Below are positions 36,306 through 44,624 of a DNA stretch of 64,000 nucleotides, one piece after another. Below the pieces are notes generated by a model. It had not been told where the DNA came from, did not search any database, and saw only the letters and a list, made by a program, of their open reading frames with translations. This DNA comes from Saccharopolyspora hirsuta (lineage in GTDB: Bacteria > Actinomycetota > Actinomycetes > Mycobacteriales > Pseudonocardiaceae). The translations under genes and the position numbers were made by a program. The stretch spans positions 116,404 through 180,403 of the forward strand of contig NZ_VWPH01000017.1 in NCBI RefSeq assembly GCF_008630535.1. The letters are read 5' to 3'. Each line of letters begins with the position of its first letter. The stretch's first letter is position 1.

Positions 36306-38081
36306 ATGCGGCGCGTTCGGATGGGTTTGCTGGCGGCGTTGTGCGTCCTACCGCTGAGCGGGTTGCCCGCGGCGGCGCAACCACCGCGAGGCCCGGTCTT
36401 CGAGGACGGGGAGGCGCAGCCGGTGTTCGATCCGGCTCAGGCGGTGCGCGAGGACCTGTTCGTGACCGCGCCGGTGGACAGCGATCACGACGGGCAGGAC
36501 GACCGGGTGCACGTCCAGGTGGTGCGGCCGAAGGAGACCGACCAGGGCCTGCGGGTGCCGGTCGTCTACCAGGCCAGCCCGTACTTCTCCGGCGGCAACG
36601 ACGTGCCCAACCACAACGTCGACACCGAGCTCCACGTGCCCGACCAGCCGGGCCACCGGTCGTTGCGCACCGCGGCGGGCGACCAGCGGACGGCGGCCGA
36701 CATCCAGTGGGCTTACGAGGAGTACCTGCTGTCCAGGGGATATGCCGTGGTGTACGCGGAATCCCTGGGCACCGGCGAGTCCACCGGGTGTCCGACCACC
36801 GGGGCCGAGAACGAGACGATCGGTGCGAAGTCCGTCGTCGACTGGTTGAACTCGCGCGCTCCCGGCCACGACGCGGGCGGCGCACCCGCGGTGGCCGACT
36901 GGGCGACCGGCAAGGTCGGGATGATCGGCGTGTCCTACAACGGCACGCTGCCCAACGCGGTGGCCAGCACCGGGGTCGACGGGCTGGAGGCCATCGTGCC
37001 GATCGGCGCGATCTCGAACTGGTACGACTACTACCGCAGCGACGGCGCCGTCGTCGCGCCGGGCGGCTACCAGGGCGAGGACGCCGACGTGCTCGCCAAG
37101 TTTGTGCACACCCGGGCCGACCGCGAGCCGTGCCGCGAGCCGATCGACCGGCTGACCGCGGAGCAGGACCGGATCACCGGCGACTACAGCCCGTTCTGGG
37201 ACCAGCGCAACTACCTCAACGATGTGGACAAGGTCCGCGCCGCGGTGCTGTCCGTGCACGGCCTCAACGACTGGAACGTCAAGACCCGGCAGGCCGCCCA
37301 GTGGTACGAGGCGCTGCGGGAGCGCGATGTGCCGCACAAGATCTGGTGGCACCAGTCGGGGCACACCGACCCGATCCAGCTCCGCGAGGAGGAGTGGCTG
37401 CGGGAGCTGAACCGCTGGTTCACCCGCTACCTGTACCAGGTGCCCAACGGGGTCGAGGACGAGCCGCGGGCCACCGTGCAGCGCGAGGACGGCAGCTGGG
37501 TCGAGGAGCCGGAGTGGCCTGCCCCGCAGGCCGAAGAGGCGGTCCTGCGGCCCGCTCCCGGTGGTTCCGAGCGGGGTGGGCTGACTGCGGAGCGGGTTTC
37601 CGGCCGCGCCGTCGAATCGCTGCGGGACGACGCGACCCGAACTGCCGAAGACCTCGCCGCGGCGCCGAGCTCGCCGAACCGGTTGGCCTACTTCAGCGAA
37701 CCGCTGACCGAGCAGGCCCGGGTCAGCGGAACGGTGCGCGCGGAGCTCGCCCTGGCCTTCGACCGCCCGGCCGCGAACGTGACCGCGCTGCTGGTGGACC
37801 AGGCGCCCGACGGCTCGGTCTCGGTGGTGACCCGGGGCTGGGCCGACCCGCAGAACCGGCACGGGATCGACCGGACCTCGCCGATCGAACCGGGGAAGAG
37901 CTACCGGATCGACGTGGCGATGCAGCCGGACGACTACGTGTTCGCGCCCGGGCACCGGCTCGGCGTCGTCGTGCTCTCCAGCGATCACGACTTCACGCTG
38001 CGCCCGAAGCCGGGGGCGGGGCTGTCTCTGGACCTGTCGCGCACCGCGATCACGCTGCCGGTGATCGGGTCCGTCGGGTAG
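36306..38081 (+). CDS. Secreted Xaa-Pro dipeptidyl-peptidase (S15/CocE family)
   Basis: A 591-residue secreted serine hydrolase. Signal peptide about 1-25 (MRRVRMGLLAALCVLPLSG, ending AAAQ). The alpha/beta-hydrolase domain has the nucleophile in IGVSYNGTLPNAV, the likely catalytic Asp in VHGLNDWNV and His in WWHQSGHTDP. A C-terminal jelly-roll domain (about 430-590) is typical of PepX/CocE. It removes N-terminal X-Pro dipeptides or hydrolyses esters outside the cell. ATG 36306 has GGGAGAG; much longer open-frame extensions upstream are not supported. Ends at a terminator. Confidence 0.88.
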   Translation: MRRVRMGLLAALCVLPLSGLPAAAQPPRGPVFEDGEAQPVFDPAQAVREDLFVTAPVDSDHDGQDDRVHVQVVRPKETDQGLRVPVVYQASPYFSGGNDVPNHNVDTELHVPDQPGHRSLRTAAGDQRTAADIQWAYEEYLLSRGYAVVYAESLGTGESTGCPTTGAENETIGAKSVVDWLNSRAPGHDAGGAPAVADWATGKVGMIGVSYNGTLPNAVASTGVDGLEAIVPIGAISNWYDYYRSDGAVVAPGGYQGEDADVLAKFVHTRADREPCREPIDRLTAEQDRITGDYSPFWDQRNYLNDVDKVRAAVLSVHGLNDWNVKTRQAAQWYEALRERDVPHKIWWHQSGHTDPIQLREEEWLRELNRWFTRYLYQVPNGVEDEPRATVQREDGSWVEEPEWPAPQAEEAVLRPAPGGSERGGLTAERVSGRAVESLRDDATRTAEDLAAAPSSPNRLAYFSEPLTEQARVSGTVRAELALAFDRPAANVTALLVDQAPDGSVSVVTRGWADPQNRHGIDRTSPIEPGKSYRIDVAMQPDDYVFAPGHRLGVVVLSSDHDFTLRPKPGAGLSLDLSRTAITLPVIGSVG

Positions 38082-38098
38082 CGGTCCGAGCACTTCGA

Positions 38099-38135
38099 CG
38101 GGCAGCCGGGGTTCTCGCTCCGGCTGCCCGTTTTT
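38099..38135 (+). terminator. Rho-independent terminator of the peptidase gene
   Basis: Perfect 11-bp stem CGGGCAGCCGG / CCGGCTGCCCG followed by TTTTT. Confidence 0.93.
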
Positions 38136-38327
38136 GATGTGTTTTCATGTTGGCGGGTGGGTTGCGGAGCGCATTCGCCTGTCGGGCGAGCCAGTTCACC
38201 TTTCCGGATGTCACGCCACAGTGGACTTTTCCGGAGCTTCGGCTCGAATTGTCCACAGCGGACCGACTAGTCCACAGATTTCGAAAACCCCCTTTCCCCA
38301 AGGCGATTCGGCGTCGATCGTGGTGGC

Positions 38328-39443
38328 ATGACAACGCGACTGAACACCACCGTTTCGCTGACCGAACCCGCCGATGTGCTGGCCGCGGTGCCGCACATGC
38401 TCGGATTCCACCCGACCGACTCGCTCGTGGTGCTGACGCTGCACGACCTCGCGTTCACGCCGAGGTTCGGCGTCACCCTGCGCACGGATCTGCCGTGCTC
38501 GATGCAGATCTGCGGATTCGGCGAGCACCTGCTGTCCGGTCCGCTCGGGCGGCAGCGCATGGAAGCCGTCATGTTCGTCGTCGTCGGTTCCGAGCCGAGC
38601 GCGGACGCCTGCGACGACAACTGCGCCGGCGGGTGCCGACGACCACTGCTCAACGGACCCGACGTGGCCGAGGACGACACCGGTCCGCCGCACGCGGACC
38701 TGATCGACGTGGTGCGCGATTCGTTCCACCGGGCCGGGATCGTGACGGCGCACGCCATGTGGGCGCCGGAGATCCGGGCCGGTGCGCGCTGGCGCTGCTA
38801 CTCCGACCCGGAGTGCTCCGGCGAGATCCCCGACCCGAAGTCCTCGCCCGTCGCGGCGGCCATGGCGGCCGCGGGGGTGGTGACCTTCGGCAGCCGGGAC
38901 GAGCTCCGGGCGCTGGTCGCGCCCGAGTCGTCGCAGGCCGTCGCGCGCTGGTCGGCGAAGCTCGACGCGCTGGCCGAGGAACGCCTCGAAGACGACGACC
39001 CGGCCAGGGTGCGGCGCGACGTGCAGCTCGTGCTCGCCGCCATCCAGCGCGCTGCCAGCGGCTCCGCGCTGACCGAGGACGACCGGTTGCGGGTGCTGCT
39101 GGCGGTGTCCGACACCAGGGTGCGCGACATCGCCCTGGGCACCGCGCTGGGCGACACGGCCAGGGCGGCCGAAGAGCTCTGGCTCGCCCTGGTCCGCAAC
39201 GCCCCCACCCCGGAACTGCCCGAGGTCGCCGCGCTGCTGGCGTTCTCCGCCTACCTGCGGGGCGAGGGCGCGCTCGCCGGTGTCGCGCTGGAGCGGATCG
39301 AGCAGACCCAGCCGGACCACCAGCTGGGCAGCCTGCTGCGGCAGGCCATCGAAGCGGGCCTGCCGCCCGCAGAACTGGCCGTCATCGCCCGGGACGCCGC
39401 TGAAGACGCCCGGATCCTGCTCGAAGAGGACGGAGCTTGGTGA
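38328..39443 (+). CDS. DUF4192 family protein
   Basis: A 371-residue actinobacterial protein with the DUF4192 start pattern SLTEPADVLAAVPHMLGFHP and TDSLVVLTLHD. A cysteine-containing stretch DACDDNCAGGCRR (about 86-98) may bind metal. The C-terminal half is helical. Function unknown. ATG 38328; the 246 nt before it contain a terminator and its promoter region with GTCCACA repeats. Confidence 0.85.
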   Translation: MTTRLNTTVSLTEPADVLAAVPHMLGFHPTDSLVVLTLHDLAFTPRFGVTLRTDLPCSMQICGFGEHLLSGPLGRQRMEAVMFVVVGSEPSADACDDNCAGGCRRPLLNGPDVAEDDTGPPHADLIDVVRDSFHRAGIVTAHAMWAPEIRAGARWRCYSDPECSGEIPDPKSSPVAAAMAAAGVVTFGSRDELRALVAPESSQAVARWSAKLDALAEERLEDDDPARVRRDVQLVLAAIQRAASGSALTEDDRLRVLLAVSDTRVRDIALGTALGDTARAAEELWLALVRNAPTPELPEVAALLAFSAYLRGEGALAGVALERIEQTQPDHQLGSLLRQAIEAGLPPAELAVIARDAAEDARILLEEDGAW

Positions 39444-39484
39444 TGTACGACAACGACAGGACCCGACTGCCCGGACGGGGCGGT

Positions 39485-40447
39485 TCAGGAACCCCGGCGC
39501 TGCTGGGTGAACTCCCAGGCGTCGCGCACGATGACCTCGAGGTCGGCCCGCTGCGGCTGCCACCCCAGCTCGTCCCGCGCGCGCTGGCTCGACGCCACCA
39601 GCGTCGCCGGGTCACCAGCACGGCGCGGCGCCACCTCGGCGGGGATCGGGTGACCGGTCACCCGGCGGCAGGCGTCGATCACCTGCTTGACCGTGAACCC
39701 GGTGCCGTTGCCGAGGTTGTAGATCCGGTGCTGCCCGGCGACGGTGTTCTCCAGGGCCAGCAGGTGGGCGTCGGCCAGGTCCGTGACGTGGACGTAGTCG
39801 CGGATGCAGGTGCCGTCGGCGGTGGGCCAGTCCTCGCCGAAGATCTGCACCTGCTCCCGCTGGCCGAGGGCGACCTGCAGCACGATCGGGATGAGGTGCG
39901 TCTCGACGGTGTGCCGCTCGCCGAAGGCGCCGTGCGCACCCGCCACGTTGAAGTACCGCAGGCTCGCCGCGGCGATGCCGTGCGCGGTGGCGTAGCTGGT
40001 GATCGCGTGATCGATGGCCAGCTTCGTCGCGCCGTAGGTGTTCGTCGGCCGCGTCGCGGCGTCCTCGGTGATCGGCGTGACGTCCGGCTCGCCGTAGGTC
40101 GCCGCGGTGGAGGAGAACACCAGCCGGGGCGTGCCGTGCTCGCGCATCGCGTCCAGCAGCCGCAGCGAGGTGACGACGTTGCCCTGCCAGTACTTCTGCG
40201 GGTCCTGCATGGATTCGCCGACCAGCGACTTGGCCGCGAAGTGCAGCACGCCGTCGAACGGCTCCGCGAGCAGCTCGCCCGCCGCCGCGGCGATGTCGGC
40301 CTCGACGAACTTGCAGCCGTCCGGGACCGCGTCGGCGTGCCCGGTGGACAGGTCATCGACCACGACGACCTCGTGACCGGCCTCCACCAAGCGCGCGGCG
40401 CACACGCTTCCGACGTATCCGGCGCCGCCTGTGACGAGGAGCTTCAA
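39485..40447 (-). CDS. galE: UDP-glucose 4-epimerase GalE
   Basis: A 320-residue epimerase interconverting UDP-glucose and UDP-galactose. It has NAD motif LLVTGGAGYVGSVCAARLVE, the DDLSTGHADAVP region, the catalytic Tyr/Lys in NTYGATKLAIDH, and the GTxxRDYVHVTDLADAH box (TCIRDYVHVTDLADAH). ATG 40447. It follows galK on the same strand after a 72-nt gap; together they feed galactose into glycolysis and cell-envelope sugars. Confidence 0.94.
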   Translation of the reverse strand: MKLLVTGGAGYVGSVCAARLVEAGHEVVVVDDLSTGHADAVPDGCKFVEADIAAAAGELLAEPFDGVLHFAAKSLVGESMQDPQKYWQGNVVTSLRLLDAMREHGTPRLVFSSTAATYGEPDVTPITEDAATRPTNTYGATKLAIDHAITSYATAHGIAAASLRYFNVAGAHGAFGERHTVETHLIPIVLQVALGQREQVQIFGEDWPTADGTCIRDYVHVTDLADAHLLALENTVAGQHRIYNLGNGTGFTVKQVIDACRRVTGHPIPAEVAPRRAGDPATLVASSQRARDELGWQPQRADLEVIVRDAWEFTQQRRGS

Positions 40448-40519
40448 CTGGGTACTGCCTTCCGTTCGTGTTCTAGTTCGGCCGCCGTGGACCGGCGAGC
40501 AGCAGCGGTCGCCGGGTGG

Positions 40520-41698
40520 TCACCGGTCCCGCCCCGCACCGGCGGAGGGTACCGCTGTGAACAGCCGGGGTGCGGTCAGGTCCGCCCGGGCGAAGGCGTC
40601 CAGGACGGCCTGCTCGACCGCGGGCCGGTCGTCGGCGGGCACCAGGGCGATCGCCGAACCGCCGAACCCGCCGCCGATCATCCGGGAGCCCAGCGCCCCG
40701 GCGGCCAGCGCGGTGTCGACCGCGAGGTCCAGCTCGGGGCTGGAGATCCGGTAGTCGTCGCGCAGGCTGGCGTGCGAGGCGTTCAGCAGCGGGCCGATCT
40801 CGGCGTACCGCCCGGCGCGGAGCTGGTCCACTGTGGCCAGCACCCGGTCGTTCTCGGTGACGACGTGCCGCACCAGTGGCCGGAGCTCCTCCGGAAGCTC
40901 CGGCAGCACGGTCGGCAGTTCCGCCGCGGTCACGTCGCGCAGCGCCTTGCGCCCGAGCAGCTCCGCCGCGCGCTCGCAGCCGCGGCGGCGTTCTCCGTAG
41001 CCGGATTCGCTGTGCGAATGCTTCACGCGGGTGTCGACCACGAGCACTTCCAGACCGGCGCCGAGCGAGTCGAACGGGATCTGCTCGCCCTGACCGGTGC
41101 GCACGTCGAAGAACAGCGCGTGCGCCTCGGTGCAGGCCAGCGAGGCGGTCTGGTCGAGCAGGCCCGTCGGCGCCCCGGCGAAGTCGTTCTCCGCCCGCTG
41201 CACCAGGCGCGCGATCTCACCGAGGCTCGGCGCGCCCGGCTGCCCCGGTGCGGCGCCCGCGGTGTCGAGCAGCGCCAGCGCCGTCGCGCACTCCAGCGCG
41301 TGCGAAGAGGACAGACCGGCACCGGTCGGCACCTCGCCGACGATCATCAGGTCCGCCCCGCCGATCGGGAAACCGCCTTCGCGCAGCGCCCAGGCGACGC
41401 CGGCCGGGTAGGCGGCCCAGCCGGTGGGGGAGCCGGGGTGCAGCTCGGAGATGGCGATCTCGGGGCTGCGGTGCAGCCGCCGGTCGCTGCCGAAGGTCGC
41501 CGTGGACAGCAGTCCGTCGGTGCGGGGCCGGACCGCGACCGCGGTCCGGTGCGGCAGGGCGAAGGGGAGCACGTACCCGTCGTTGTAGTCGGTGTGCTCC
41601 CCGATCAGGTTCACCCGGCCGGGGGCGGACCAGACCGCGCTGGCAGCGCTGCCGTGCTCCTCGGCGAACAGTGCCGCCGCGCGCTCGGCCGAGGTCAC
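40520..41698 (-). CDS. galK: Galactokinase GalK
   Basis: A 392-residue GHMP kinase phosphorylating galactose at C1. Signature GRVNLIGEHTDYNDGYVLPF at about 25-44, the ATP-binding GEVPTGAGLSSSHALE at about 122, and the C-terminal GGGFGGSAIALV. Its GTG at 41698 overlaps the ideR stop by 4 bp (GTGA), so it is translationally coupled to the iron regulator gene. A longer open reading frame exists upstream but disagrees with the family start. Confidence 0.93.
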   Translation of the reverse strand: MTSAERAAALFAEEHGSAASAVWSAPGRVNLIGEHTDYNDGYVLPFALPHRTAVAVRPRTDGLLSTATFGSDRRLHRSPEIAISELHPGSPTGWAAYPAGVAWALREGGFPIGGADLMIVGEVPTGAGLSSSHALECATALALLDTAGAAPGQPGAPSLGEIARLVQRAENDFAGAPTGLLDQTASLACTEAHALFFDVRTGQGEQIPFDSLGAGLEVLVVDTRVKHSHSESGYGERRRGCERAAELLGRKALRDVTAAELPTVLPELPEELRPLVRHVVTENDRVLATVDQLRAGRYAEIGPLLNASHASLRDDYRISSPELDLAVDTALAAGALGSRMIGGGFGGSAIALVPADDRPAVEQAVLDAFARADLTAPRLFTAVPSAGAGRDR

Positions 41699-42390
41699 TT
41701 GGCGTGCACCATGACCGCGTGGGCGATGCCGGAGGCCAGCTCGGTGCTGCCGTTCTCGCCCCGCACCTCGATCGGCTTGTTCGGCCCGACGACCGACATG
41801 ATCTCGACCTCGTTGCCCGGCAGGACGCCGACCTCCTTCAACTCGGTCATCAGGTCGGGGTCGAGCTGGACGTGCTCGGCGATGCGGCGGATGACCGCGC
41901 GGCCGCCGCCGTTGCGGGCGATCTCGTCGACCCGCTGCAGGTCGCCGTCGGGCGCCGTCTCCGCGTGGTCCACGCCGAGCTCGTCGAGGCCCGGGATCGG
42001 GTTGCCGTAGGGGGACGTGGTGGGAGTGCCGAGCAGCTTCACGAGCTTGCGCTCGACGGCCTCGCTCATCACGTGCTCCCAGCGGCATGCTTCGTTGTGC
42101 ACGTGTTCCCACTCGAGACCGATCACGTCGACGAGGAGCCGTTCGGCGAGGCGGTGCTTGCGCATCACGCTGATGGCGCGTGCGCGGCCGGTCTTGGTGA
42201 GCTCGAGGTGCCGGTCCTCGGCGACGGTCAGCAGCCCGTCGCGCTCCATGCGGGCAACCGTCTGGCTCACCGTGGGGCCGCTCTGCTCCAATCGCTCGGC
42301 GATTCGGGCACGGAGTGGAACAACGCCCTCTTCTTCGAGGTCGTAGATGGTGCGGAGGTACATCTCAGTGGTATCGATGAGATCGTTCAC
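41695..42390 (-). CDS. ideR: Iron-dependent repressor IdeR/DtxR
   Basis: A 231-residue metalloregulator. The winged HTH occupies about 1-65 (RTIYDLEEEGVVPLRARIAE, GPTVSQTVARMERDGL). The metal-binding/dimerisation domain with HRLAERLLVDVIGLEWEHVH and EACRWEHVMSEAVE follows, then an SH3-like FeoA domain (about 150-231, GVLPGNEVEIM). With Fe2+ it represses iron uptake genes. GTG 42390 has GGGGAG at 7 nt. Heads an operon with galK and galE; in related actinobacteria the dtxR-galE linkage is also seen. Confidence 0.93.
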   Translation of the reverse strand: MNDLIDTTEMYLRTIYDLEEEGVVPLRARIAERLEQSGPTVSQTVARMERDGLLTVAEDRHLELTKTGRARAISVMRKHRLAERLLVDVIGLEWEHVHNEACRWEHVMSEAVERKLVKLLGTPTTSPYGNPIPGLDELGVDHAETAPDGDLQRVDEIARNGGGRAVIRRIAEHVQLDPDLMTELKEVGVLPGNEVEIMSVVGPNKPIEVRGENGSTELASGIAHAVMVHAK

Positions 42391-42514
42391 GTCGGCTCCC
42401 CATTCAAGTCCCAACCACGATGCTAGTCGCCCCGGGCGACAGCGGTCAGCGGTCGGGGAGTTGACTGCCAGGATTTTCGACCGACCTCGTCGCCGGGCTA
42501 CGAAAGGCCGTCCT

Positions 42515-43366
42515 GTGGATCCTTTGATCAGTACCGATGATCTCACGACCGCGTTGCGCGGGCAGGCACCCCCGACCCTGCTCGACGTCCGCTGGTCCTT
42601 GCTCGGCCCGCCCGGGCGGGAGGCCTATGAGGCGGGCCACCTGCCGGGCGCGGTGTTCGTCGATCTGGACGCCGAACTGGCCGCCGAGCCCGGACCGGCG
42701 GGCCGTCATCCGCTGCCGGACCCGGCCGATCTCGAAGCCGTCCTGCGGCGCGCAGGTGCGCGCGCCGACCGGCCGGTGGTCGTCTACGACGCCGACAACG
42801 GCTCGGCTGCCGCCCGCGCCTGGTGGCTGCTGCGCTGGGCCGGACACCAGGAGGTGGCGGTGCTCGACGGCGGCTACGCGGCGTGGGTGGCGGAGGAGCG
42901 GCCGACCACGACCGAGCAGCCGCAGCCGGTCGAAGGCGACTTCCGGGTCCGAGCTGGCTCGATGCCGGTGCTCGACGCCGACGGCGCGGCGCGGCTGGCG
43001 CGCGAGGGGACCCTGCTGGACGCCCGCGCGCCGGAGCGTTACCGCGGGGACGTCGAGCCGATGGACCCGCGGGCCGGGCACATCCCGGGGGCGCTGAACG
43101 CGCCGTTCGCCGCGCACGTGACCGACTCCGGGCGGTGGCGGTCCGCGCAAGAGCTGGCGGAGCACTTCGCCGCGCTCGGCGTCGACGCGGGCGGGCCGAT
43201 CGGGGCCTACTGCGGCTCGGGGGTGACGGCGTGCTCGGTGCTGCTCGCCCTGGAGCACGCCGGGGTGACCGACCCGGAGCACCCGGCCGCGCTGTACGCG
43301 GGCTCGTGGTCGAACTGGTCGGCTGACCCGGACCGCCCGGCCGCGACCGGGGAGGAGGTGGGCTGA
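42515..43366 (+). CDS. Rhodanese-family thiosulfate/3-mercaptopyruvate sulfurtransferase
   Basis: A 283-residue two-domain sulfurtransferase. The inactive N-terminal rhodanese domain has DVRWSLLGPPGREAYEAGHL and AVFVDLD. The C-terminal domain has the catalytic Cys233 in AYCGSGVTACSVLLAL; the CGSGVTA loop is typical of mercaptopyruvate/thiosulfate enzymes of the SseA type. GTG 42515 follows AAAGG. Divergent from ideR. Confidence 0.88.
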   Translation: MDPLISTDDLTTALRGQAPPTLLDVRWSLLGPPGREAYEAGHLPGAVFVDLDAELAAEPGPAGRHPLPDPADLEAVLRRAGARADRPVVVYDADNGSAAARAWWLLRWAGHQEVAVLDGGYAAWVAEERPTTTEQPQPVEGDFRVRAGSMPVLDADGAARLAREGTLLDARAPERYRGDVEPMDPRAGHIPGALNAPFAAHVTDSGRWRSAQELAEHFAALGVDAGGPIGAYCGSGVTACSVLLALEHAGVTDPEHPAALYAGSWSNWSADPDRPAATGEEVG

Positions 43367-43438
43367 GCTGCCGATCAGGTGCGGCGCAGTGTCCTGGAAC
43401 ACTGTGTTGGCCGACACATGGCGGGTAGCGTCCGCGTC

Positions 43439-44614
43439 ATGGGCTCTCAGTGCGCGGTGGTGTGGGACGAGTCGGTGCTGGACTACGACCTCGGCGGGCA
43501 TCACCCGCTGCATCCGATCCGGTTGGACCTGACCATGCGGTTGGCCCGCTCGCTCGGCGTCCTCGACGGCGTCGAGGTGCTCGAGCCGGGCCCGGCGACG
43601 GAGGAGGACCTGCTGCGGGTGCACACCCCGGAGTTCCTCGAAGCGGTCCGCGCCGCACCGCTGGCCGGGTGGGAGGTGGGCCACGGCCTCGGCACCGAGG
43701 ACAACCCGATCTTCGACCGGATGCACGAGGCAGCGGCGTTGATCTCGGGTGCGTCGATCCGGGCCGCGGAGCAGATCGTGTCCGGCAGGGCGGACCGGGC
43801 GGTCAACCTCGCGGGCGGGCTGCACCACGCGATGGCCGACCGCGCGGCGGGGTTCTGCATCTACAACGATTGCTCGGTGGCCATCGCGTGGATGCTCGAG
43901 CAGGGGGTGGAGCGCATCGCCTACCTCGACATCGACGTGCACCACGGTGACGGGGTGCAGGCGGCGTTCTACGACGACCCGCGGGTGATGACCATCTCCC
44001 TGCACCAGCACCCGCTCACGCTGTGGCCCGGCACCGGGTTCAGCACCGAGATCGGCAGCGGCGCGGCGGACGGCACCGCGGTGAACATCCCGCTGCCGCC
44101 GGGGACCGGGGACGCCGACTGGCGTCGCGCCTTCCACGCGGTGGTGCCCTCGGTGCTGGCGGCGTTCCGGCCGCAGGTGCTGGTGACCCAGTGCGGGGCC
44201 GACGCGCACCGCGAGGACCCGCTGGCGGACCTGTCGAAGACCGTGGACGGGCAGCGCGCGACCTACCAGGACCTGCGGGAGCTGGCCGACAGCTGCGCGG
44301 GTGGCAAGTGGCTGGCCCTGGGCGGCGGTGGCTACTCGCTGTTCCGCGTGGTGCCGCGCGCCTGGACCCACCTGCTGGCGACGCTGCTGGACCGGGACCT
44401 CGACCCGGAAACGACCGTGCCGGAGGACTGGATGGCGCACGCGGTGCGGGCCGCGCAGAACGTGCCGCTGCCGACGTCGATGACCGACGGGGCCGATCCG
44501 TCCTACGAGCGGTGGACCGGGGTGACGGCGTCCTCGGTGGACACCTCGATTCGCGATACCCGGCACGCGGTGTTTCCGTTGCATGGTCTCGACCCGGTCG
44601 ACAGCCGCGACTGA
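43439..44614 (+). CDS. acuC: Acetoin-utilisation/lysine deacetylase AcuC
   Basis: A 391-residue class I/II-type histone-deacetylase-family enzyme. It has HHPLHPIRLDLT, the catalytic His region GGLHHAMADRAAGFCIYND, the zinc motif YLDIDVHHGDGVQ and the substrate-loop region GADAHREDPLADL, with GGGGYS at the end. It should remove acetyl groups from lysines, for example of acetyl-CoA synthetase. ATG 43439. The acetyltransferase gene starts 10 bp after its stop and is likely in the same operon. Confidence 0.92.
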   Translation: MGSQCAVVWDESVLDYDLGGHHPLHPIRLDLTMRLARSLGVLDGVEVLEPGPATEEDLLRVHTPEFLEAVRAAPLAGWEVGHGLGTEDNPIFDRMHEAAALISGASIRAAEQIVSGRADRAVNLAGGLHHAMADRAAGFCIYNDCSVAIAWMLEQGVERIAYLDIDVHHGDGVQAAFYDDPRVMTISLHQHPLTLWPGTGFSTEIGSGAADGTAVNIPLPPGTGDADWRRAFHAVVPSVLAAFRPQVLVTQCGADAHREDPLADLSKTVDGQRATYQDLRELADSCAGGKWLALGGGGYSLFRVVPRAWTHLLATLLDRDLDPETTVPEDWMAHAVRAAQNVPLPTSMTDGADPSYERWTGVTASSVDTSIRDTRHAVFPLHGLDPVDSRD

Positions 44615-44624
44615 GGAGTCCGAA

